Origin: Kiritimatiellia bacterium
GTDB lineage: Bacteria; Verrucomicrobiota; Kiritimatiellia; RFP12; DVOR01
DNA: 64,000 bases
Reading direction: 5' to 3'
NCBI GenBank assembly: GCA_017531445.1
Contig: JAFXKZ010000002.1
Span: 879,030-943,029, forward strand
Positions 8,384 to 16,819 of the stretch are shown here, one piece after another (the stretch's first letter is position 1; each line of letters begins with the position of its first letter). The notes below the pieces were generated by a model. That model searched no databases, had not been told where the DNA came from, and worked only from the letters and a program-made list of their open reading frames with translations. A program made the translations under genes and the position numbers.

Positions 8384-9373
8384 TCAAACATCGGTCTTGT
8401 GAAGAGCCTCTGGCAAATCGGCCACCACACGCGGACAGGCCAATCCGCCCAGATGGGTAAGCAGATGCTTCCGGAGATTCTGCGCCGTCTCCACCGATGT
8501 ACGGAAGTGCCCTATTCCCGAAACAGGATCGCAACAGAAAAGATAATACGGCCGCACTCTGCGCCGTTGCAAGCCGGCACAGAGCGCAGTCATCACCTCG
8601 GGGGCATCGTTGATTCCACGCAACAGCACACTTTGATTCGAGACAGGAATACCGTGATTGTTCAAAAGTGCCACCGCTTTTTCCGCATCAGCGGTTAATT
8701 CTTTCGGGTGATTGAACTGTGTCTGCACCCAAACGCGTTCCGAACGCGCCAGGGCTTTTACCAACGTTTCGGTCCAACGCATCGGCAAGACGACCGGCGT
8801 GCGCGTACACAGGCGCACGGCATCCAACTGCGGCAAGGCGGCAAGCGTCTCGACCCAACGGAGAATTTCCGCGTCCGGCAGGAGGAGCGGATCGCCGCCC
8901 GACAGAAGCACTTCCCGTACACCGGGCGTGGATTTGACCACCTCCACCAACGTTTCCAACCTGGCACATCGCGCCGACTCCAGCAAACCTCTGCGCGTAC
9001 AATGCCGGCAATAGGTGGAGCACGTCACATTCATCATGGCAAGCACCCGGTCGGCATACCGCTGTTTGATGCCTTGAGCACGCGCGGCATGCGCCGATTC
9101 TCCGAAGGGATCAGTCGAATAAGTATCGGGGAGCAGCTCTTCTGATGAGGGCATAAACTGCCGCAGAATGGGGTCGTCCGGGCAGGCAAAATCGGCAAGT
9201 GCGGCATAGTAAGGCGTAACGCGCATGGGGAAACTCGCGATATCCGGAACATTCAGATCCGCAGCCGTCAGCGTATGGGCCAGTTGCCATTGCCAATCCT
9301 GCCACACCGTTTTATCGAAACGTTGCGCCAGAATCCCCTTGGCACGATCAGAAAGTTTAAGCGAGCGGCACAC
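8384..9373 (-). CDS. KamA-family radical SAM protein, C-terminally shortened
   Basis: This is related to lysine 2,3-aminomutase and EpmB, which move an amino group using a [4Fe-4S] cluster, SAM and PLP. The cluster motif is C118-STY-C122-RH-C125, followed by TRRGLLES. The SGGDPLLL SAM-contact region and the TQFNHPKE strand are also present. The protein ends at residue 329 shortly after ACPRVVADLP. KamA proteins normally continue with a Gly-rich PGGGGK motif whose lysine binds PLP. That lysine is not visible here or in the other frames downstream. The gene may be truncated or may encode a changed activity. Its start overlaps the end of the NYN gene by 17 bp. Confidence 0.8.
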   Translation of the reverse strand: MCRSLKLSDRAKGILAQRFDKTVWQDWQWQLAHTLTAADLNVPDIASFPMRVTPYYAALADFACPDDPILRQFMPSSEELLPDTYSTDPFGESAHAARAQGIKQRYADRVLAMMNVTCSTYCRHCTRRGLLESARCARLETLVEVVKSTPGVREVLLSGGDPLLLPDAEILRWVETLAALPQLDAVRLCTRTPVVLPMRWTETLVKALARSERVWVQTQFNHPKELTADAEKAVALLNNHGIPVSNQSVLLRGINDAPEVMTALCAGLQRRRVRPYYLFCCDPVSGIGHFRTSVETAQNLRKHLLTHLGGLACPRVVADLPEALHKTDV

Positions 9374-11090
9374 CTAGAAACGCCTCAAAGTCATGGAGTT
9401 TACACACTTGAACACCGCGCTTTCGCGCTTCACCTGCAAAGCCATTGTCATCGGTGACGAGCACCATCGGCATCTCGGTCCGCTCTTTGTAGAAATCAAT
9501 CTGACTGAGAATGTAGCGGTCTGCCCGGTGCTCACCGGTCCCACCAGAGTAATGAACCAGCACATTCTCGCTCTGATTATGCTGCGTCTTTTCCTCGCCG
9601 TCCCATACCAGGTGTACCGCCACACACGGCAGATTGCAGAACATCCTGCGCATCTCTGTCTCCAAACGGTTGCGGGCATCTTCATGCGTTTGCGCACGTC
9701 CTCGCCGTGGTCGATAGCGGCCAATACCGTTGATCATGTTGTGCCCATCCAGGAAAAGCAGGAGTGGAGCCTGCGCCGTCATTGCCGCACTCAAGGCCGG
9801 ATTGCGCCGTTGAATTGCCGCGCCTTCCGTCTCGGGTTCCATCGCGATGTCTTCCGGTTTCAACTCCGGATTCGCCGCAGACAGAAGCGTCATCTTGCGA
9901 TGGAATCGGCTCCGCAACGTCTTCGCCTCTTCCGTTGAAAGCGCACCGATGCGCGCACTCAGGTTCAACCAATCGCGCACTGCGCAGTAATCTTCCTCCG
10001 AGCACGCTTCAATCCGCACGGCCAATTCCTTGGCAACAGCCGAGAACAGTGCTTCTTCCGGTTCAAGCATCCGCCGGCAATGGTCGCGCTGTGCACAAAG
10101 TTCCTTGTGCAGATCTCTCAATTCGGGCAACACCACTTGCGCGGTTGCAAGCGTCTGCTCCACCGCTTGAAGTGCCTGCTCCACCGCCTTCAGTTCGCCC
10201 TCTGCCCGGTGACGTTCTGCGGCAGCCCGGTCGATTTTCCGCTGGGCCTCAAGCAATGCTTCCGCGCGCTCAAGCAGCGGTTTATGCTTCGCCTCTTCCA
10301 AGAGCGCGTCCACCTTGCACATAGGTTTCAACCACCCACGGAAGAGTTCGCACTGACGCAACAACAGTAATTCCTTCACGCGTAAATCGCGTAATTCCTC
10401 CTCACGGCGAAGCGCATACTCCAACTGTTCTACACGTTGTTTGTATGCTGTGATGGCAAAGTCCTTGGTCTCCAAAAGCGTTTTCTGCTCGCGCAGCAAC
10501 TGCACTTTCGCCTCTTCGGCAACGCGATACGTATGCTTCACCTCTTTTTTCAGTGCATCCACTTGCTGCTCGGCCGCCGTCAACGCCTCCCGCAACCGGG
10601 CATTCCCGGCCGGAGAATCCCCCTGCCCGATTGCCCCAATGGGCGAAAAGGCCCTCTCCAACGCCTTTTGTGCCGCCTCGATTTCGGGCAAATCGGCTCC
10701 GGCTTCCTCCATCCACTGCGCCGCCTGCTCGCGAATCGCTTCCCGGGCATCCTGCAACAACGCCAAGAGGAAGCGCGCTTTCCCGAAGAAAACCATGAAC
10801 TTCAAGCGATATTGCTGCACTGCTTCCGGTGCCAACATCGCCAAAAACCGCACTTCCGGCACGTGCGTCCGCAGCAAAATCGCAAGGTCAAGCTCGTAGG
10901 CTTTCAACGTGCTTCCATAGCGATTCAGCAACAGTTTCCGCATGAAAACCGCATTCCCCGGACGCATTCCTCCGGCAATCAGTTTCTTTTTTGCAACGAA
11001 TGCCGCCAATGCTTTTTCCGGAATGCACTCCAAGACCGCTTCAAAGGCGCGGCGCAAATCGAGCATTTCCACTGTCATTTCCTTTGCCAT
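9357..11090 (-). CDS. Large coiled-coil protein with C-terminal NYN (YacP-like) ribonuclease domain
   Basis: This is a cytoplasmic protein of 577 residues. The first 420 or so residues are helical, with long Glu/Ala/Gln-rich coiled coils (about 170-340). The last 150 form a NYN/PIN-type nuclease domain with LLLFLDGHNMI, then HYSGGTGEHRADRYI and LVTDDNGFAGEARKRG, which carry the conserved acidic metal-binding residues. The closest well-known relative of the nuclease part is the YacP/Rae1 family of ribosome-linked endoribonucleases, but the long N-terminal coil is not part of YacP. RNA degradation is inferred. The gene lies directly downstream of the VWA gene and upstream of the KamA-like gene, which suggests cotranscription. 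Confidence 0.82.
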   Translation of the reverse strand: MAKEMTVEMLDLRRAFEAVLECIPEKALAAFVAKKKLIAGGMRPGNAVFMRKLLLNRYGSTLKAYELDLAILLRTHVPEVRFLAMLAPEAVQQYRLKFMVFFGKARFLLALLQDAREAIREQAAQWMEEAGADLPEIEAAQKALERAFSPIGAIGQGDSPAGNARLREALTAAEQQVDALKKEVKHTYRVAEEAKVQLLREQKTLLETKDFAITAYKQRVEQLEYALRREEELRDLRVKELLLLRQCELFRGWLKPMCKVDALLEEAKHKPLLERAEALLEAQRKIDRAAAERHRAEGELKAVEQALQAVEQTLATAQVVLPELRDLHKELCAQRDHCRRMLEPEEALFSAVAKELAVRIEACSEEDYCAVRDWLNLSARIGALSTEEAKTLRSRFHRKMTLLSAANPELKPEDIAMEPETEGAAIQRRNPALSAAMTAQAPLLLFLDGHNMINGIGRYRPRRGRAQTHEDARNRLETEMRRMFCNLPCVAVHLVWDGEEKTQHNQSENVLVHYSGGTGEHRADRYILSQIDFYKERTEMPMVLVTDDNGFAGEARKRGVQVCKLHDFEAFLGVPLA

Positions 11091-11091
11091 C

Positions 11092-12129
11092 TCAAATCGG
11101 TCTCCGCGTCCATAAGGTCAATAATGCCGCAGCCAGAAGACAAGTTCCGCCGCCACCCAGCAGCCATCCGTGCGCATAAGAAGTATACTTTGAATAGATT
11201 TGCCGTTCCACCCGGGTGGTTTCCAACTCCGCCACCTGCTGTAAAAACGCTTCCAACTGCCCGGCATCGCGGACATTTGCGTAGATTGCTCCGGTTGTTT
11301 CCGCGATTTTTTTCAACGTTTCTTCATCCAGTGCCACCTGCATATCGGCCAACACTTCCTGCCCGAACGCGTTGGTTACGCGCACCTTTGCAAGACCGGT
11401 TGAGCCGACCCCGACGGTATAGACGCGCACACCCAACGCTGCCGCCGCCTTTGCCGCTTCAGTTGGCGTCACCGCTCCGGCATTGTTTTCACCATCGGAA
11501 AGCAGAAGAATCACCTTTGTTTTCGGCTCGGCTGCTTTCACACGCATCAAACTTACGGCCAAACCATCGCCGATGGCGGTCAGTAATTCTTCCTGTGTGA
11601 TGGGTCTTCCCCGATCATCCAGATTGCCATGTTCGCCGGGGATTGAAACCCCCTTCAGCGTGTGCAGCAGCGCACGATGGTCGGCCGTCAGCGGCGAACG
11701 CACGCTTGCATATCCGCCGAAGGTCACCAAACCGATCAAATCTCCGGGGCGTTGCGCCACAAAGTCGCGGAACACTTCCTTTACAACATCCAACCGTGTG
11801 CGGTCGTATTTGCCTTCACTCAAGTCCAACCCGCGCATTGAGCCGGAAACATCCACCGCCATCATCACCGCGATTGCATCCGAAGTGCGCACTTCACGGG
11901 CGAGCAGTGCGCGCGGTCCTGCCGCAGCAACAATCAATCCCAGTGCGCCAGCGAGGAACAGCAACGGCAGCACCCGGCAAAGTTTTTGGCGGAAGGAGGG
12001 TTTCAAAACGGTGAAACGGCTCTGTGCCGAAGCAAAGACCACGCCTTTTGTCCGCGCACTGCGCACCACCCGCCAAACGGCTGCACACCACGGTATCAAC
12101 AATAAAAAAGCCCAGGGAAACGCAAACAT
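11092..12129 (-). CDS. BatA-like VWA-domain membrane protein
   Basis: This is an inner-membrane protein of the aerotolerance-type Bat family. Two N-terminal transmembrane helices (MFAFPWAFLLLIPW and LCRVLPLLFLAGALGLIVAAAG) are followed by a von Willebrand A domain. A complete MIDAS is visible as DVSGSM with a downstream Thr and LLLSDGENN. A C-terminal helix (HGWLLGGGGTCLLAAALLTL) ends in basic residues. The start at 12129 fits the family N-terminus; an in-frame ATG at 12180 would add 17 polar residues. Usual partners (MoxR ATPase, DUF58, BatB) are not adjacent. A BatD/DUF4381-like gene sits about 4.7 kb away. Confidence 0.85.
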   Translation of the reverse strand: MFAFPWAFLLLIPWCAAVWRVVRSARTKGVVFASAQSRFTVLKPSFRQKLCRVLPLLFLAGALGLIVAAAGPRALLAREVRTSDAIAVMMAVDVSGSMRGLDLSEGKYDRTRLDVVKEVFRDFVAQRPGDLIGLVTFGGYASVRSPLTADHRALLHTLKGVSIPGEHGNLDDRGRPITQEELLTAIGDGLAVSLMRVKAAEPKTKVILLLSDGENNAGAVTPTEAAKAAAALGVRVYTVGVGSTGLAKVRVTNAFGQEVLADMQVALDEETLKKIAETTGAIYANVRDAGQLEAFLQQVAELETTRVERQIYSKYTSYAHGWLLGGGGTCLLAAALLTLWTRRPI

Positions 12130-12238
12130 AGCTGTCAGTTGAGTGTCGTCTGTAAAATCATCCGGGGAGGTGATCCCCATTGTCCGTCAATACGGGCTCT
12201 GCCCAACGTTCAAATGAACAATGCCCCGCGCGCCGTCG

Positions 12239-13117
12239 CTACCGTGCCGTTGCCAACACCTCTTGCAGACGGTCCCATTCATTGATATACGCCTCGATGA
12301 AGGCGGTTTCGGGTTCTTGCGAAATTCCCATGAGGTAATCACGCAGAAGTTCCTGCTCCTGCTCGTATTCATCGGTGGAAAAGCGTCCGGAGATCCACGC
12401 AAGGCGCAGCCACAAAAGATAGGTGGTGATGGCATCATAGCAGTTGTATTCCACGATTTCACGGTAACGCTCCTGCTGCCACATCTCGAAGACTTCATCC
12501 CCATGTGTGCCGAACTTACCGGGAATGCCGCAAAGCGTCGCGGCTTCATGGAGGCTCACCGCCGCATTGCGTCCGGAAAAACCGCCGGCAATCAATTCCA
12601 TCAAATCCACGGAGGCATCGCCCTCGCGCCCGAAGTAATCCACGCCTTCCCAGGGTTTGGCCGGACGATTCAGAAAGCCTTTCGCCGGAATCCCCAGCGC
12701 AAGGGCGCGTTGTGCCAGAATCCTCAAATCGGAATTGCGCGAATTGAACCCTACCAACTGCGGCTGTTTATTGCCGATGGCCGAAAGGAATCCGCCGACG
12801 ATTTTACGCTCCTCACGCAAAGAAGCGTCCCCGGGCTTGCGCGGCAACCAGGTTAATTCCAACGACACCCGTTCATTTTCCGGGGCTTTGGGGTGGTAAC
12901 GGCGGATCATCATCGCGATGGAGACCACCCGGCTCTGCATCAACCGCACAAAGGGGTGCGGATTCTCCGCTGTCGCCCCATTGGCCTGCCACAAACGTTC
13001 CAACCGCTGTGCTTCGGTGGCATTGACCGCTTCCGGGAAAAGCAACGCTGCCGAAGCAGCATCGGGAATCCATTCACAATCAAATGCGATAACCATCTCC
13101 CCAATTGTGCGAATCAT
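12239..13117 (-). CDS. PolB-like DEDD 3'-5' exonuclease
   Basis: This 292-residue protein resembles the predicted exonucleases related to the proofreading domain of DNA polymerase B. Exo I is VIAFDCEW with the D-x-E pair. The Exo II region is LVGFNSRNSDLRIL, and Exo III is YNCYDAITTYLLWLR with the Y...D pattern. FGTHGDEVFEMW lies between them, as in this family. It probably degrades single-stranded DNA or RNA ends with two metal ions. It overlaps the upstream TPR gene by four bases (ATGA), so the two are translationally coupled. Confidence 0.82.
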   Translation of the reverse strand: MIRTIGEMVIAFDCEWIPDAASAALLFPEAVNATEAQRLERLWQANGATAENPHPFVRLMQSRVVSIAMMIRRYHPKAPENERVSLELTWLPRKPGDASLREERKIVGGFLSAIGNKQPQLVGFNSRNSDLRILAQRALALGIPAKGFLNRPAKPWEGVDYFGREGDASVDLMELIAGGFSGRNAAVSLHEAATLCGIPGKFGTHGDEVFEMWQQERYREIVEYNCYDAITTYLLWLRLAWISGRFSTDEYEQEQELLRDYLMGISQEPETAFIEAYINEWDRLQEVLATAR

Positions 13118-13959
13118 GGCGAAATCTCCTGCAAAAACTGCGTTATTTCGGGCAAATGCGGATAATCCTGCTGAAGCTGCCGGAGGATATGCCGGATTTG
13201 AATCTGCTGTCTCGGCACCAGATCCTCCCAGGCATCACGTGCCGTTTGCAGAAAGAAAGGCACCAGCGTTTCGGGCAGTCCGCCCCCCATCAACCCGACC
13301 AGTGTGCGCAAGGTATCCGGCGCGTGAAAGGCACGGTCATACCAATAGAGTGCGCGAACGTATGGTTCGTTCCAATTCAACCGCCCGCCTGCACGCGCCT
13401 CAAACGCAGAGGCCGCTTCCGGAATCGGCAATTCCGAAAGATGCGCCCGGTAGTAAGCAGCCGCCTCATCGGCCGATCCGGCGATTTTGTCTTCAAAGAA
13501 CCACCCCATCTGCCGCAACAACACCTCCGATTGCGGCGCGGCGCGCAAGCCGCGTTCAAGCAGCGCAATCCCACGTTTGACCCAACGCCACTTTTCGGCG
13601 GCGTCGTGATGAGCGGCACTGATGTTGTAGGCGAGGTTCCAGGCATTATAGGCCCACGTATCGGGCGAAGCGGGGTCGAGCGTCACCAGTAAATCCGTTA
13701 GCGGCACCAATTCTGCATAGCGGTTTTTCCGCTGCAAGTCGGATATCCGCCACCAAAGCACCTCCGAAAGGATTCCACGGCTGCCGCCCAATGCCACCAG
13801 CAGTGTGGAGAGCATCGGCGTATCCGCCCCGACTGTCGGCAGGGCTGCCCGGCGCGTGAAGAGCAGATTGGAAGCAACCAAAGCTCCGGCAAGCACCACA
13901 CCCACCACAAGCGCGGCGGCGTTTTCACGTAAAGGATGCAGCAGGGAGCGCAGCGTCAC
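13114..13959 (-). CDS. Membrane-anchored TPR-like protein
   Basis: One N-terminal transmembrane segment (AAALVVGVVLAGALVASNLLF) anchors a helical domain of about 230 residues. The helical pairs look like tetratricopeptide repeats, for example DTWAYNAWNLAYNISAAHHD and GIALLERGLRAAPQSEVLLRQM. The family is not recognised with certainty. It sits between gph and the exonuclease, 6 bp from the gph stop. A protein-protein scaffold role at the membrane is inferred only from the fold. Confidence 0.6.
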   Translation of the reverse strand: MTLRSLLHPLRENAAALVVGVVLAGALVASNLLFTRRAALPTVGADTPMLSTLLVALGGSRGILSEVLWWRISDLQRKNRYAELVPLTDLLVTLDPASPDTWAYNAWNLAYNISAAHHDAAEKWRWVKRGIALLERGLRAAPQSEVLLRQMGWFFEDKIAGSADEAAAYYRAHLSELPIPEAASAFEARAGGRLNWNEPYVRALYWYDRAFHAPDTLRTLVGLMGGGLPETLVPFFLQTARDAWEDLVPRQQIQIRHILRQLQQDYPHLPEITQFLQEISP

Positions 13960-13965
13960 GGCCTC

Positions 13966-14628
13966 TTACCTCCCGCACACGTCCGGCAATGCGCGCACCC
14001 ACGCGGCAAACTCCCGCAAATCGTTCACCCGCACATCAAAGCGTTCTTCCCGGGGATTGCCGAAGCCATACGCGCAGTGGCAAACGTGCACCCCTGCCCG
14101 ACGCCCGACTTCAAGATCGGTGTAATGATCGCCCACCACCCAGTCCTCCGGGCGCACCGCCACGCCCATGCGTTCGGCAGCAAGGTAGAGCAACCCGGGA
14201 TCGGGCTTGAGCACCGGCACATCGCCGCTGCCTACCGTAACATCGAAATAACGCAAAATGCCGAGTTTTTCAAGGATACGCGGAATCAATGAGGCGGTTT
14301 TATTGGAAGTAACCGCCAAGCGGCAGCCCATTTGTTTCAGCTCCGCCAGTGCTTCCGGCACACCCGGATACATCGTGGTATGCACCACCGGATGGGCGGC
14401 ATAATGGGCGCGATTATTTTCCACCAACGCTTCAATCTGCGCCTTGTGCTCCGGCATCGCACGTAACAGTAACTGCCGGACGCCATTACCCACCATCCCC
14501 GTAATCGCTTCCAGCGGAAGCGGCGGCAAACCGTAATCGGCACGTGTCCGGTTCACGCTGGCAGCGATATCCTTGCGTGAATCAATCAACGTACCATCCA
14601 AATCAAAGAAAACTGTCGGTGCATCCAT
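13966..14628 (-). CDS. gph: HAD-family phosphoglycolate phosphatase-like hydrolase
   Basis: This 220-residue HAD hydrolase probably dephosphorylates 2-phosphoglycolate. Motif I is FFDLDGTLIDS with nucleophile Asp and acid/base Asp. The cap domain follows with GNGVRQLLLRA. Motif II is LAVTSNK, motif III is the Lys in VLKPDPG, and motif IV is VVGDHYTDLEVGRRAG. The start at 14628 places the first HAD motif near the N-terminus as usual. A TATACT -10 lies nine bases upstream, so the transcript may have almost no leader. Related phosphatases such as pyrophosphatase PpaX share these motifs. Confidence 0.87.
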   Translation of the reverse strand: MDAPTVFFDLDGTLIDSRKDIAASVNRTRADYGLPPLPLEAITGMVGNGVRQLLLRAMPEHKAQIEALVENNRAHYAAHPVVHTTMYPGVPEALAELKQMGCRLAVTSNKTASLIPRILEKLGILRYFDVTVGSGDVPVLKPDPGLLYLAAERMGVAVRPEDWVVGDHYTDLEVGRRAGVHVCHCAYGFGNPREERFDVRVNDLREFAAWVRALPDVCGR

Positions 14629-14842
14629 AGTGCTTCCAGTATACCAAATACCACCCGTCTGCGCACGGAAAGGAGCCGTTCCCGGATGGAAGCGTCTGCC
14701 TGAAAAACGCACCACTCCATCCTTTCCCTGTGCCGTGCGGTGCGCCACGTTTCCGGGGATGCCCCGCACAGCGTGAAAGGTGTCCGGGCACCGCAGGGCA
14801 AACGCCGCTGAAAGCGTTTTTCAACACGGGCGGCATTGACCG

Positions 14843-14905
14843 CGGACTTCGCCCATGTTGCCCCCTGAAAGCCGCCCATCTTCGCGCGCACTTTCGGCGA
14901 AGTTC
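14843..14905. repeat. 22/23-bp phased intergenic array C (3 units)
   Basis: Cores CGCCC (14850), CGCCC (14873) and CGGCG (14895) lie at steps of 23 and 22 bp, in the divergent gap between gph and nhaC. A GGGCGG motif about 22 bp before the first core may be a fourth, degenerate unit. Confidence 0.75.
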
Positions 14906-14967
14906 ATTTTCCCCTTTCCCGGAGCCATGACAGACTCCGGGAAAACACGCCCTCACGCGCACCCCAT

Positions 14968-15062
14968 CTGCCGGAAACGTGCGGTTGTTTTTATTCCGGG
15001 TGATGGTTGCACCGAATCTGTGAAACTTCGGAACTGTCGGGAACGTGCGGTTGCTTTTACCC
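14968..15062. repeat. Direct duplication at 66-bp offset upstream of nhaC
   Basis: The segment around 14968-14996 recurs at 15034-15062 with small changes (shared ACGTGCGGTTG). The second copy contains the -35 region of the nhaC promoter. Confidence 0.7.
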
Positions 15063-15079
15063 TGTAAAATTGCTATAGT
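15051..15079 (+). promoter_or_regulatory. Promoter of nhaC
   Basis: TTGCTT (15051-15056), a 17-bp spacer and TATAGT (15074-15079) with an upstream TG extension are visible. The predicted leader is about 60 nt, with a CGGAG Shine-Dalgarno. Confidence 0.78.
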
Positions 15080-15147
15080 AGCCCTTGTGCCGGGGGCTTT
15101 TTTGCAACCGATACGCCCGCGGCCGATGACACCCCACGGAGTTTTGA

Positions 15148-16491
15148 ATGACGACACACGCCGAAACAACGGTCAAAGACAATCCGATTGCATTGATTCC
15201 CTTTTTGGTCTTTCTCCTCTTCTATCTCGGTCTTTCGCTCTGGTCGGGCGATTTCTACAGCGTCCCGATGCCGTTGGCCTTTTTGGTGGCGGGGGCTTCG
15301 GCCTTTCTGCTGAATCGGCCGCGCACAACACTTGCCGAAAAAGTGGAATGCTTTGCCAGAGGAATGGGCGAGAGCAACATCATGGTGATGTGTCTTATCT
15401 TTATCCTTGCAGGAGCCTTTGCCGCCACGGCCAAAGCCGCAGGAGCTGTGGATGCCACGGTGCTCATCTGCCGGCATCTGATTCCGGAACAATTGATTTT
15501 AGGCGGCTTTTTTCTGATTTCCGCACTGATTTCACTGGCTATCGGCACCAGTTGCGGCACGATTGCAGCGGTGCTGCCAATCGCTGTGGGGCTGGTAGAA
15601 CCCATGCAACTTTCCCCGGCTCTGATGGCGGGGGCAGTGATTGGCGGGGCCATGTTCGGCGACAACCTCTCGATGATTTCCGACACCACTATCGCCGCTA
15701 CGCGCACCCAAGGCGTGGCCATGCGCGATAAATTCCTCGTCAATCTGAAAATGGTGCTGCCCGTTGCCCTCATCGCGTTGATGCTCTATACCGTCCTCGG
15801 ACTACGGAGTGCAACGGGCGATACGTGGACAACGCTTCCAACCGTCAGCGGTTGGGAGCTGCTCTTTACCGTGCCCTACCTCCTGATTCTGCTGGGTGCC
15901 ATGTGCGGAATGAATGTCATGCTGCTCCTGTTTTCCGGCACCGTACTCTCAATTGCCGTCGGCTGTCTCAGCGGGAAACTCACCTTTTGGACGGCACTTG
16001 CCTCGGGCGGCAGCGGGATTCAAGCCATGAGCGAAACGCTTATCGTGGCATTGCTTGCCGGAGGACTGCTCCACATGATCCGTCACAATGGCGGGATTGA
16101 CTTCCTGCTTACACACATTGAACGGCGAATCCGCGCGCAATGGCAATGCGAATTTGGCGTGATGTTACTCGTTGGATGCGTCAATCTCTTCACGGCCAAC
16201 AACACCGTAGCCATCGTTGTCAGCGGCCCTATTGCCCGATTGCTCGCCACGCGTTATGCCTGTGATCCACGCAGAATCGCCGGCATTCTGGACACAGCGT
16301 CCTGTGCCGTTCAGGGAATCATCCCCTATGGTGCGCAGCTCCTGATTGCCATCGGCATCCTGAAAAATGCTGGCATCCCTCTGCACGCATTGGAATTGAT
16401 TGGCGCACTCTACTATCCCTTTCTGCTCGGAATCGCCCTTGTCGGGTCAATCAGTCTGCACGGAATGCGCCTGCGTAAGCTCGCCCGCTAA
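15148..16491 (+). CDS. nhaC: Na+/H+ antiporter, NhaC family
   Basis: This is a secondary transporter of 447 residues with about eleven predicted membrane segments, starting with IALIPFLVFLLFYLGLSLW. It exchanges cytoplasmic sodium for protons. Recognisable family segments are SLAIGTSCGTIAAVLPIA and GAVIGGAMFGDNLSMISDTTIAATRTQG, which match the conserved NhaC core. LFTANNTVAIVVSGPIA and GIIPYGAQLLIAIG follow near the end. It is monocistronic, with its own promoter. Cation specificity is inferred from family membership; some members exchange amino or organic acids. Confidence 0.86.
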   Translation: MTTHAETTVKDNPIALIPFLVFLLFYLGLSLWSGDFYSVPMPLAFLVAGASAFLLNRPRTTLAEKVECFARGMGESNIMVMCLIFILAGAFAATAKAAGAVDATVLICRHLIPEQLILGGFFLISALISLAIGTSCGTIAAVLPIAVGLVEPMQLSPALMAGAVIGGAMFGDNLSMISDTTIAATRTQGVAMRDKFLVNLKMVLPVALIALMLYTVLGLRSATGDTWTTLPTVSGWELLFTVPYLLILLGAMCGMNVMLLLFSGTVLSIAVGCLSGKLTFWTALASGGSGIQAMSETLIVALLAGGLLHMIRHNGGIDFLLTHIERRIRAQWQCEFGVMLLVGCVNLFTANNTVAIVVSGPIARLLATRYACDPRRIAGILDTASCAVQGIIPYGAQLLIAIGILKNAGIPLHALELIGALYYPFLLGIALVGSISLHGMRLRKLAR

Positions 16492-16819
16492 CCGCACATC
16501 GGGCGCGCTTTCAGCTGGCGCGCTCGCCGACATTCCCACGCACCGGGGCACCCTTTGGGCAACACCCCTCACCGCCTCCTCCCGCCGCGTGCGCAGCAGA
16601 TGGGCGAAGTGCGCGCAATGATTTTGCGGCATACACCTGATGCCACCCAAGACCTTTGACACAAAATGCCGCAGAAAAACAAAAGACTCCCCGGCGCAAC
16701 CGGGTTTGCCATGTAGCGAAATCGCAGGCGCGTCCGGCGAAGAGAGCGAAAGCCTCCCGGCGCAACTGCACTTGCAAACACGCCAACGGCCATTGAGATA
16801 AGGAAATGAAACGCCCGGC
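16492..16819. other. 328-bp convergent gap
   Basis: No gene is seen between the convergent nhaC and the BatD-like gene. A GCGCGC...GCGCGC inverted pair just after the nhaC stop could act as a bidirectional terminator, though it lacks a T-run. One isolated GATGGGCGAAG motif resembles the 22-bp array units. Confidence 0.5.
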
